Both the position numbers and the translations under genes were made by a program. 12,202 bases of DNA, taken from Candidatus Hydrogenedentes bacterium UBA2224 (GTDB taxonomy: Bacteria; Hydrogenedentota; Hydrogenedentia; Hydrogenedentales; SLHB01). The notes below the pieces were generated by a model. It worked only from the letters and a program-made list of their open reading frames with translations, did no database searches and was not told the DNA's origin. The stretch covers positions 23,740 through 35,941 of the forward strand of contig DDYW01000020.1 in the NCBI GenBank assembly GCA_002348185.1. Reading direction: 5' to 3'. This document shows positions 5,769 through 12,202 of this stretch, piece after piece (the stretch's first letter is position 1; each line of letters opens with the position of its first letter).

Positions 5769-6479
5769 ATGAGGTACTTGATGATTCTGGGGATAGCGGG
5801 GTTGGTGTTTGCCTCTACGTCGGCGATGGCCATCAACATCCCGAATGAAACACCGCATGCGGCTGAATTGAGCGTATGGGAAATTTACAACGACCTTTAC
5901 GGCACGGGATTCACCAGCAACGTGGACTTGGACGTGATGCGCATTGTCGATTTGCAGACGTTCATGATCCCGCTGGGACAGGACCTGGTCATCGAGGCCC
6001 AAGCGCGCTACGCGTATGTAGTCTCTGAATTCGGGTATTACACCCCGGCGGGCGCCCCGACCAACTATCAGGGCATTTTCTCCGTCAATCAGGTGGGGGA
6101 TGTCTCGGGCTTGGGGTACACCCAAGTATTGAACATCACCGACGAGTTCGGCTTCTACCTGGATCCGGCGGGCGAAGGCGCGACTTGGCATTCGGAGCAG
6201 GCGCTCAACTGGCTCGGCGATGATCACATGGTCGCGTACGGCGTCGATGCGAATACGATGCTGCTGTGCTGGGAAGACCTGCCCCTGCCGAGTCAGGGCG
6301 AGAACAACTTCGTAGCCGCGGCCACGCAGATCCGGCCTACCGATCCGCGGTACGACGGCGACTACAATGACCTCGTGGTGGAAATCCGGTTCCGCGAGAT
6401 CGTTCCCGAGCCGGCCACGATGATTCTGTTCGGCCTGGGCATTGCCGGGGTGGCGCTGCGGCGTTTTCTGGTCGCCTGA
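5769..6479 (+). CDS. PEP-CTERM sorting domain protein with DUF4114-like motif (copy 2)
   Basis: This 236-residue exported protein has a signal peptide at about 1-21 (MRYLMILGIAGLVFASTSAMA), then AINIPNETPHAAEL. The mature part carries LLCWEDLPLP and DGDYNDLVVEI (196-206), the DUF4114-like signature whose acidic residues may bind calcium. The tail is VPEP (212-215), hydrophobic ATMILFGLGIAGVAL and basic RRFLVA, a PEP-CTERM exosortase substrate signal. It resembles copy 1 along its full length, differing mainly by a longer loop before DGDYND (NNFVAAATQIRPTDPRY). ATG has AAAGGAG at 9 nt. A sigma-54 promoter lies 176 nt upstream and a strong terminator lies downstream, so it is a single-gene unit. 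A surface or matrix role associated with exopolysaccharide is inferred from the sorting class; the molecular function is unknown. Confidence 0.93.
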   Translation: MRYLMILGIAGLVFASTSAMAINIPNETPHAAELSVWEIYNDLYGTGFTSNVDLDVMRIVDLQTFMIPLGQDLVIEAQARYAYVVSEFGYYTPAGAPTNYQGIFSVNQVGDVSGLGYTQVLNITDEFGFYLDPAGEGATWHSEQALNWLGDDHMVAYGVDANTMLLCWEDLPLPSQGENNFVAAATQIRPTDPRYDGDYNDLVVEIRFREIVPEPATMILFGLGIAGVALRRFLVA

Positions 6480-6559
6480 GCCTTCCCAAAGGCGTAACTG
6501 ACATTTGAGTCCTGATGTTGTCTAGACCTCTATAGACCAAACACCTCACTGTCACGAAT

Positions 6560-6598
6560 GGCAGCGGACGAGTCCCACGTCCGCTGCCGCATTTTTTT
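6560..6598 (+). terminator. Rho-independent terminator after PEP-CTERM gene 2
   Basis: GGCAGCGGACG (6560-6570) pairs perfectly with CGTCCGCTGCC (6578-6588) across a 7-nt loop, followed by seven T residues (6592-6598). It lies about 80 bp after the stop. A smaller hairpin without T-run (GCCTT 6480-6484, AAGGC 6489-6493) directly follows the stop. The rest of the gap (6599-6847) shows small GC-rich inverted repeats but no gene. Confidence 0.95.
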
Positions 6599-6847
6599 GC
6601 CCGTCCTTTCCTGCCCGCGTGAACCGGCGTCCTCCACGCCGCGGCCTGCCTGCCCCACCCCCGGACCACGCGCTCTCCCGGACACGCGGGTGTGCGTCAG
6701 CTTGACAAGGCCCTGCCAATCCGACGAAGTCCTGCCACCGGACCCGGGCATCCGGGAAGCGCGCCGCATGACCCGCCTTCCGCACAAGTCCTTATTTTTG
6801 TGCATCTTACAATCTCGGCCCCCGGTGCCTCCTCACGCGCACTCCCT

Positions 6848-6864
6848 TGGCACCTGCCTTGCGT
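6848..6864 (+). promoter_or_regulatory. Sigma-54 (-24/-12) promoter of the dockerin-cohesin unit
   Basis: TTGGCACCTGCCTTGCG matches the consensus at all of TGGCAC and TTGC, with GG (6849-6850) and GC (6861-6862) separated by exactly 10 nt. The expected transcript start is near 6874, giving a leader of about 42 nt. Upstream dyads that could bind an activator are GCACAA...TTGTGC (6782-6803) and CCGGA...TCCGG (6738-6755), both uncertain. Confidence 0.88.
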
Positions 6865-6915
6865 TTGTGCCCTCGCGCCACCACGTCAACGGTGTGCGCA
6901 CAGGAGATCCCGGGA

Positions 6916-7536
6916 ATGCACGTACCGTCATATGCATGGACTCTTCTACGCATTGCAGTCATCAGCGCCTTTATCGGAACTTCAACCACCGCCCCCGTGC
7001 TGGCCAATCCGACCAGCGCCGGCGACGCCGTCTTTGTGCTGGTCACCGCCGCGGCATTCGCGGACACTGACGGCGACGGTTTGACGGATGAGGTGGAAAC
7101 GGCACTGGGTACCGATCCCCTCAACGCCGACAGCGACGACGACGGCATGCCCGACGGATGGGAAGTCTGGAACGGGCTCGATCCCCGGGACGGCATGGAT
7201 GCCTGGGACGATTCCGACGGCGACGGGGTCAACAACCTGGATGAGTATCAGCACGGTCTGTCGCCGTTCGCGTGCGACACCGACAACGACGGGTACTGGG
7301 ATTTCATCGAATGCTCCCGCGGCACCGACGGCGCCTGCGCGAGTTCGTACCCGAAAAGCGGCGTTCGCTGCGACATCGACCAGGATGGCTTCGTCAACGC
7401 CGTGGACATCCAGTTTGTGATCAACGGCGCGCTCGGCATGACGACGCCGGTGCCCACCAATGTCAATGCGGTCGGCGACACCGACGCGATCGATGTCCAG
7501 TTGGTGATACTGGGTGCGTTGGGTATGAATTCATGA
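6916..7536 (+). CDS. Secreted calcium-binding protein with C-terminal dockerin-like module
   Basis: This 206-residue protein has a signal peptide at about 1-30 (LLRIAVISAFIG core, cleavage near VLA-N). Four thrombospondin-type-3-like Asp-rich loops follow: DTDGDGLTDE (50-59), DSDDDGMPD (72-80), DSDGDGVNNLDE (99-110) and DTDNDGYWD (121-129), all likely to bind calcium. The C terminus is a duplicated dockerin-like module. Repeat one, DIDQDGFVNAVDIQFVINGALG (153-174), has a full calcium loop. Repeat two, ending AIDVQLVILGALG (191-203), has lost the loop's fifth-position acid (NVNAVGD). Four cysteines (C120, C133, C141, C152) could form disulfides. Dockerins bind cohesins, and the next gene encodes three cohesin-like domains, so the two products are probably partners. 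ATG has AGGAG (6902-6906) at 9 nt and lies just downstream of a sigma-54 promoter. No PEP-CTERM tail or catalytic domain is present. Confidence 0.88.
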   Translation: MHVPSYAWTLLRIAVISAFIGTSTTAPVLANPTSAGDAVFVLVTAAAFADTDGDGLTDEVETALGTDPLNADSDDDGMPDGWEVWNGLDPRDGMDAWDDSDGDGVNNLDEYQHGLSPFACDTDNDGYWDFIECSRGTDGACASSYPKSGVRCDIDQDGFVNAVDIQFVINGALGMTTPVPTNVNAVGDTDAIDVQLVILGALGMNS

Positions 7537-7607
7537 TATGTTTTACGCGCATCACGCGGCTGGCGTTCTCACTACCGACTGACGCGGCCACATGGGGGTC
7601 TTCGAAG

Positions 7608-10142
7608 ATGAGCCGAATCCGCTGGCAGGGTCTCAATGGTCATCGCACACCGCTCTGGCGGGGCACGGTCTGGGCGCTCGCGCTCGCGGCCGTGGGTCTT
7701 CCCGCATTGGCCTTCGATGATGGCAGCCTGCCTACCGTGTCTGAACCCACCGCGGTCGCCCTGAAAAACTACCTGGCTGCGCCGGCCACTCTGGCCGTAC
7801 CCTATGCCTCGGCAACCATCTTCGACACCACCCCGCCGGTGGTCGGAACGGCCACATCTCCCGCGATTGCCCGGGCCACGGCCATTCCGGTCACCTGCAG
7901 CGGCATGACCGACGCCGTCAGCGGTTTGAAAACCGCTACGCTGTGGGTGCGCGCCAATGACGGCGGGTGGGCGCGGACCGGTCAGTCGCTTTCCACGGAA
8001 TCCGGGACGCTCACGTTCAATCCCAACGGCGTCGAGGGAACGTACTATTTTGCCTTCCGTCTCGAAGACCGGGCGGGCAACCTCAGCTCCGAGCCCTCGG
8101 GGATCGGCCTGACCAGCACACGCGCCGACGGGACTCCGCCCGCGATCACCCTGACCGGCCCGTCCAGGCTCACCCTGGCGCAAAACGCCGCTTTCACCGA
8201 CCCCGGGGCCACGGCCACAGACGCCGTGGACGGCGATCTCACGTCCCGAATCGTGGTCACGGGCACAGTCGACACCGCCAAGCCCGCCACCTACACCCTC
8301 CGCTACAATGTCTCCGACCGTGCGGGCAACGCTGCCCCGGAAGTGACCCGGACCGTCACGGTCCAGCCCCCGGTCACGTATGCGCTCTCCATTCCCACCA
8401 ACCTCACCGGCATGGCCGGCGCGACGGTGGCCTGTCCGATAAACATCGTCGAGGCCCAGGGGCTCAACGCGTTCCGGATCACCCTCCTGTTCGACGCCAA
8501 CGTGCTTAAAGTCGCCAATGTGACCACGGGCGCCGTGACCAGCGGCTGGGGCGCCCCCGCCGCCACGATAGGAAGCGGCTCGGTCTCGATCACGGCGTCG
8601 GGCGCCGCCCTGGGGTCCGGCTCCGGGTCCGTGGCGGTCGTGAACATGACCGTCAATGAATCCGCGGCGTCCGGCCAGAGATCCTCGCTGCGGTTCATCT
8701 CCGCGTCGCTGAACGGCGGCACGGTGCCGACGTCCATCCGGAACGGATTGTTCACGGTCAACAATGTCACGTACCTCTACGGCGACGCGAACGGCGATGG
8801 CCGTGTCAACCATGCGGACGCCGTGTACATTCTCAAGCGGCGCTCCGGTCTGACCGGAAAATCCGACGGTACCGAGGGAGACCTGGCCGATGCCGCAAGC
8901 GACGTCAGCGGCGACGACCCCACGCGCATCGGGACGGTGGATGCCTCGCTCGTCATGCGGTTTAGTGAAGGGCTGATTGGCTCGTTCCCGGTCGATCTCG
9001 ACGGAAACGGCACCGGTCCGGAACGTACCAGCGAGAAGGCCGCGGTAAAAGAGGCCGTGTCCCGGGAGTATGCCGATCCGGCAGCGGCCATGCGTATCCT
9101 CAGCATCCCCGGCAAAGTGGTGCTGGAACCGGGCGCGACCTACGAGATTCCGGTCAGCGTCGACACGGCCAGCATCACGCGCGGCTACTGCTTCGAGCTG
9201 CTCTACGACTCGCGTGCCCTCGAATACGTAAACACCCGCAACGGGTCCCTCACGGGGGGATGGATCGATCCCATCGTGAATCCGCTCGTGGGCAAGATCA
9301 TCGTCACGAACGCCGATACCAGCGCCATCACAGGCCAGGGCAGCCTGGCCATCCTCACCTTCAGGGCTTTGCCGTCTGTCACGTCCGGCGCGGCCACCCG
9401 CCTCAAATTCGAAACCGCCGACCTGAACGACGGGCTGCTCCTCTGTGAGGAGTCCTCAGGGCTCGGGGAACCGGTGCTTGCCGGCCTCGCCCCGAAGTCG
9501 GGCGCCGAGACCGGCGGGACTGTCGTTCGCATCACCGGCGCCAACCTCGGCGATGTCTCGCGGGTCCTGTTCGGGAACGCGGCGTCTCCCTGGCTGCGCA
9601 GCGACGCCACCGGCAGCGCCCTCCTGGCCGTGACGCCGTCCGGCGGCGGCGCCGTCGACGTTACGGTGGAAAGCGCTACGGGAACATCCACCCTGGCGCG
9701 CGGCTTCACCTACTTCATCCCGCAGGTGCATTTGACCCTGACGCCCGAAGAGACCGTGGCCTCCGGAGACCCCATCGATGTGCCGGTCTGGATTGTGGAT
9801 CTCAGCGGCGGCCAGGTGAACACGGTGACATTCGATCTGTGCTTTGACCCGGCGGTCTTTACTGCGAAACCGGCCGGGGGCACGCTCGCGACGGCCGAAG
9901 AGTCCGCGCTTGCGGCCGGCAAAACCGTGACCGCGGCTCTGGCGGGTCCCGGCATCCTGCGTGTGACCGTTAACGGCGGCGCGTCGGGAAAACGCATCGG
10001 GAGCGGCCTGCTCGCAACCTGCCACCTGCTCGCGATCGCTACCGAGGAAGAACCCCTCGGCCTGATCCACCTCTCCAACACCGTGGCCGAAAGCGCGGAC
10101 GCCAAATCGCTTCCGGCGTCCGCGAGTGTGATGAGCGACTAA
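7608..10142 (+). CDS. Secreted scaffoldin-like protein: three cohesin-like domains plus internal dockerin
   Basis: The product is 844 residues. Its signal peptide is about 1-35 (basic n-region, VWALALAAVGLPALA). Order: Ig-like region (about 75-170), DUF5011-type Ig-like domain (177-253, FTDPGATATDAVDGDLTSRI), cohesin-like 1 (258-385), dockerin-like (390-465, GDANGDGRVNHADAVYIL and a second half around VDASLVMRFSEGLIG), cohesin-like 2 (496-613, the best match: EPGATYEIPVSVD, FELLYDSRALEY), IPT/TIG (621-704) and cohesin-like 3 (706-844). No sortase motif, S-layer domain, PEP-CTERM tail or enzyme domain is visible, so it is probably released or held by its own dockerin. It likely assembles dockerin proteins such as the preceding product. 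The start is debatable. ATG 7608 follows GGGGG (7594-7598) at 9 nt and gives a normal signal peptide. ATG 7533 overlaps the upstream stop (ATGA) but leaves an overlong n-region. Either way the two genes are probably co-transcribed. Confidence 0.85.
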   Translation: MSRIRWQGLNGHRTPLWRGTVWALALAAVGLPALAFDDGSLPTVSEPTAVALKNYLAAPATLAVPYASATIFDTTPPVVGTATSPAIARATAIPVTCSGMTDAVSGLKTATLWVRANDGGWARTGQSLSTESGTLTFNPNGVEGTYYFAFRLEDRAGNLSSEPSGIGLTSTRADGTPPAITLTGPSRLTLAQNAAFTDPGATATDAVDGDLTSRIVVTGTVDTAKPATYTLRYNVSDRAGNAAPEVTRTVTVQPPVTYALSIPTNLTGMAGATVACPINIVEAQGLNAFRITLLFDANVLKVANVTTGAVTSGWGAPAATIGSGSVSITASGAALGSGSGSVAVVNMTVNESAASGQRSSLRFISASLNGGTVPTSIRNGLFTVNNVTYLYGDANGDGRVNHADAVYILKRRSGLTGKSDGTEGDLADAASDVSGDDPTRIGTVDASLVMRFSEGLIGSFPVDLDGNGTGPERTSEKAAVKEAVSREYADPAAAMRILSIPGKVVLEPGATYEIPVSVDTASITRGYCFELLYDSRALEYVNTRNGSLTGGWIDPIVNPLVGKIIVTNADTSAITGQGSLAILTFRALPSVTSGAATRLKFETADLNDGLLLCEESSGLGEPVLAGLAPKSGAETGGTVVRITGANLGDVSRVLFGNAASPWLRSDATGSALLAVTPSGGGAVDVTVESATGTSTLARGFTYFIPQVHLTLTPEETVASGDPIDVPVWIVDLSGGQVNTVTFDLCFDPAVFTAKPAGGTLATAEESALAAGKTVTAALAGPGILRVTVNGGASGKRIGSGLLATCHLLAIATEEEPLGLIHLSNTVAESADAKSLPASASVMSD

Positions 10143-10152
10143 GTTCTTGCGA

Positions 10153-10195
10153 CCCACCGCAGGGAGAAGACGGTGGGCGTGTTCCTCCCGGGAGG
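10153..10195. terminator. Hairpins between convergent genes
   Basis: CCCACCG (10153-10159) pairs with CGGTGGG (10171-10177) across 11 nt, 11 bp after the scaffoldin stop. The perfect palindrome CCTCCCGGGAGG (10184-10195) lies next to it. No good T-run follows on either strand. The position between convergent stop codons suggests bidirectional termination, but the signal is weak. Confidence 0.4.
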
Positions 10196-10250
10196 CCGCG
10201 CCCGCCGTCGCCTTATTCGGACGCATCGCGCGAACGCGCATCCGCGTGCG

Positions 10251-12086
10251 TCACTCGACGACGAACCCTTCTTTCTCCAGCAGCCGCTTCAACTCGCTCT
10301 TCCGGGTTCGCTTGAGTACGGCCATATGCTCGGGCGTGGCGGGGTTGAGATACCTGGCCACCCGCTTCCGGTGCCTCAAATCGGCAATCACGAGCGGGTC
10401 GTCGGCCTCGAGCACCTGGATCGTCCGCACCCGGACGCGCTTCATCCCGCCGCGCCAGTCTTCCAGGGTGGTCAAGACATTGCGAGGCAAACCGGCGTTC
10501 TTGTTGTGGGTGAGGAGAAATTCGATGAACGCGCCGCTGTCTGCGCCCTGCTGAACCGCCCGCGTGAACGTGTCCTTGGTCAAGTGGTACACGGCAACCT
10601 GACTTGCGCTGACGCGTTCGCAGAATTGGCCAAGCGGCACCGTAATGAGCGGATCCGCCGCCTGCATATCCACCACGATGTCAAAATTGGGCTGAACCAC
10701 CAGCTCCGATCTTCTCGACGGGAACAGCGCCTTTGCCGCGGCAACGTCTCCTTCACCCAGCACAATCGCGCCGAGTTGCGTGAGGCGGAACACGCTTTCC
10801 CCCTCGCACTCCCCCCGGTCCACCAGGCCGAGCCACAACATCGTTTCTTCCAGCGAACGCGCCAGCCAGCGGCTGGACGAGCCCGTAGCGCTGAGCGATG
10901 TGTAATGCCAGAACCCCCCGGTAGAACGAAGCACCGGCTCGTTGCAGTCCTCGTTGCGATGAAGCGCGTGTTCCACGAAACCCATGACCGGATACCACGC
11001 GCCCACCGACAGATCGCCGAGCAAGGGCGTGATGGCGAACCGCGATGCCCACTCATTGCTGTGTGCCAGCAACATTTCGCAGAGACGCAGGTGCCGGTCG
11101 AGCCGCTCGGCGGCTGCAAGCCCTTCCACGTCGATGGCGCGCAGTTCGTTGTCCACGCGCGCAATCCACCCTACTCCCTGGGCCGCCCACAGGCATACGT
11201 TGAGGGACGGTTCGCCGTCTTCCGGGACAACCTCAGAGAGCCTGCGGCGATCTTCGCGAAACAGCTCGCCGTCTCCGCGCAGACGGGCGGGCTTTGCCGC
11301 AACGGCCGCCACCAGACGCGACAGGCGATCGCTCAACTCCACGCCCCGCGCGTCCACTGCATCGATCTCGCCCCTGACGGGCTTGAGGCGGCCGACACTC
11401 GTGCGTCGCTTCTCCGCATCGCCCCGCCATTGGCGCAATTCCTTGAGCAGGCTCACCACGCGAAGCAGGCGGTCTTCAGCATCGAAGCGGAACAGTTCAA
11501 ACAGTGCGAAGCCCCGGAAAAGCTCCCAGAGTCCCTGCTCGATGTCGTATTCCGAACCTCCATGGACCATCCGAAGCTGCGCCACCGGCATGATGCCGTC
11601 GTCGGACTGCCACACGATATCGAAAAGCTCGCGCGCAATGGGAGAAAATCCCCGGCTCGCCACGTATTCCACCAGCGAATCGGGATGTTGGTAACACCGC
11701 TTAAGCAACCGTTCTCCGGCGCTCTTCTTGCCCCCGGGCCGCTCGATGCCCAGTTGTTCCTCCAGACGGCGGAACCCGTGGGAATCCAGGGCCTTGATGC
11801 TTTGAAACAGCGACGGCACGTCGCCGTGATTCTCGAGCCCGCTGCAGATCCGCCGGATCGCGTCGGGCGCTTCCGTCACCAGCTTCACCTTGGTGATATC
11901 GGTGAAAAACACCCGGTCGTGGATATCGACCAGATACTCGATCTCCTCGATGGGCAGTTCGAGTTTCTTGGCCAGAAATCGCGTGGTCAGGCCGGAGCGG
12001 CTGTTTTGAGACAGTTCGCGGGCGATGTGAAACGCGGGACGGCTCATCCCTTCCATATCGACCACGAGACTGGCCCGGTGCCTCAT
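10251..12086 (-). CDS. Helicase-associated-type protein with XPB/Ssl2-like C-terminal region
   Basis: The product is 611 residues and cytoplasmic. A predicted winged-helix-like segment lies near the N terminus (about 28-75, LTTRFLAKKLELPIEEIEYL). A long helical middle contains a charged stretch (about 200-310). From about 456, SRRSELVVQPNFDIVVDMQAADPL...VYHLTKDTFTRAV resembles the Helicase_C_3 / XPB-Ssl2-like domain found beside or within bacterial XPB-type helicases. No Walker A or DExH motif is visible, so it is not itself a helicase; it may regulate one or bind DNA. No such helicase lies in the window, and the downstream neighbour is convergent. ATG at 12086 is preferred because a sigma-70 promoter (-10 at 12139-12134) predicts a transcript start near 12127. 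An in-frame TTG at 12131 would lie at that -10 and is rejected. The ribosome-binding site (GGGGG, 4 nt spacing) is poor. The family call rests on pattern recall only. Confidence 0.75.
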   Translation of the reverse strand: MRHRASLVVDMEGMSRPAFHIARELSQNSRSGLTTRFLAKKLELPIEEIEYLVDIHDRVFFTDITKVKLVTEAPDAIRRICSGLENHGDVPSLFQSIKALDSHGFRRLEEQLGIERPGGKKSAGERLLKRCYQHPDSLVEYVASRGFSPIARELFDIVWQSDDGIMPVAQLRMVHGGSEYDIEQGLWELFRGFALFELFRFDAEDRLLRVVSLLKELRQWRGDAEKRRTSVGRLKPVRGEIDAVDARGVELSDRLSRLVAAVAAKPARLRGDGELFREDRRRLSEVVPEDGEPSLNVCLWAAQGVGWIARVDNELRAIDVEGLAAAERLDRHLRLCEMLLAHSNEWASRFAITPLLGDLSVGAWYPVMGFVEHALHRNEDCNEPVLRSTGGFWHYTSLSATGSSSRWLARSLEETMLWLGLVDRGECEGESVFRLTQLGAIVLGEGDVAAAKALFPSRRSELVVQPNFDIVVDMQAADPLITVPLGQFCERVSASQVAVYHLTKDTFTRAVQQGADSGAFIEFLLTHNKNAGLPRNVLTTLEDWRGGMKRVRVRTIQVLEADDPLVIADLRHRKRVARYLNPATPEHMAVLKRTRKSELKRLLEKEGFVVE

Positions 12087-12133
12087 AAAACCCCCGTTTA
12101 TGGGTATTTTTCCGAAAAATGGTACGAACAATC

Positions 12134-12162
12134 AGTATAGTACACATTGGCCAGCTTGACAA
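12134..12162 (-). promoter_or_regulatory. Sigma-70-type promoter of the helicase-associated-type gene
   Basis: On the minus strand TTGTCA (12162-12157, five of six) and TATACT (12139-12134, five of six) are separated by 17 bp. The predicted start is near 12127, leaving a leader of about 40 nt. Confidence 0.75.
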
Positions 12163-12187
12163 GAGCGCCCTTCGCCCCGTGTCAAGC
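12154..12187. repeat. Inverted repeat overlapping the -35 box, possible operator
   Basis: GCTTGACA (12154-12161) and TGTCAAGC (12180-12187) form a perfect 8-bp inverted repeat with an 18-bp spacer, covering the -35 element of the minus-strand promoter. The arms are 26 bp apart, centre to centre, so they fall between two and three helical turns. A repressor or activator site is possible. CAGCTTGACAAG, spanning the left arm, also occurs at 6698-6709. Confidence 0.5.
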
Positions 12188-12202
12188 CACATTAGAAATG
12201 TC

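Noticed and set aside
7272..7532. N-terminal extension of the scaffoldin to position 7272
   Set aside because: It overlaps the dockerin gene in another frame and is Arg/His-rich shadow sequence; the signal peptide starts at 7608.
10173..12140. Long plus-strand open frame opposite the helicase-associated-type gene (655 codons)
   Set aside because: The minus-strand frame has domain-like sequence and a promoter; the plus frame is low in recognisable structure and rich in shadow-type residues (H, Q, R, P).

Overview
This is a GC-rich bacterial window carrying seven genes on both strands. Proteins with PEP-CTERM sorting tails, cohesin and dockerin modules, a sigma-54 activator and an XPB-helicase-associated-type protein suggest an environmental Gram-negative bacterium, possibly from a poorly cultured lineage (a PVC- or Hydrogenedentes-like group would fit). 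No rRNA, tRNA or marker gene is present, so the taxon is only a guess.

Layout. Positions 1-213 hold a pair of degenerate 33-bp direct repeats and a GGGGAC/GTCCCC palindrome. A small GGDEF-like protein without a catalytic motif lies on the minus strand (214-783), preceded by a near-consensus sigma-54 promoter (811-830). Diverging from it, a good sigma-70 promoter (1004-1032) drives a translationally overlapping pair. The first is a hybrid histidine-kinase-like protein with an intact receiver but no phosphoacceptor His (1102-2769). The second is an NtrC-type sigma-54 activator with intact AAA+ and Fis HTH parts but Glu at the phosphoacceptor Asp position (2766-4190). Two paralogous PEP-CTERM proteins with a DUF4114-like DGDYND motif follow (4476-5180 and 5769-6479), each ended by a clear hairpin terminator; the second has its own sigma-54 promoter and a leader of about 175 nt. 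Next come a secreted calcium-binding/dockerin protein (6916-7536), behind a third and almost perfect sigma-54 promoter, and a large secreted scaffoldin-like protein with three cohesin-like domains and an internal dockerin (7608-10142). The last gene is convergent: a helicase-associated-type protein (minus, 10251-12086) with its own sigma-70 promoter.

How the parts may work together (inference). The regulator pair is expressed from a housekeeping promoter. Three other units in the window have -24/-12 promoters sharing TTGGCAC-N7-8-GC geometry: the GGDEF-like gene, PEP-CTERM protein 2 and the dockerin-cohesin pair. The simplest reading is a local sigma-54 regulon for envelope or extracellular-matrix proteins, governed by the neighbouring activator. 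The most unusual point is that all three signalling proteins look catalytically altered: pseudo-kinase, Asp-to-Glu pseudo-receiver and pseudo-GGDEF. The only canonical phosphorylation site left in the set is D59 in the receiver of the hybrid protein. That suggests a partner-switching or protein-contact signalling route in place of a normal His-Asp phosphorelay.
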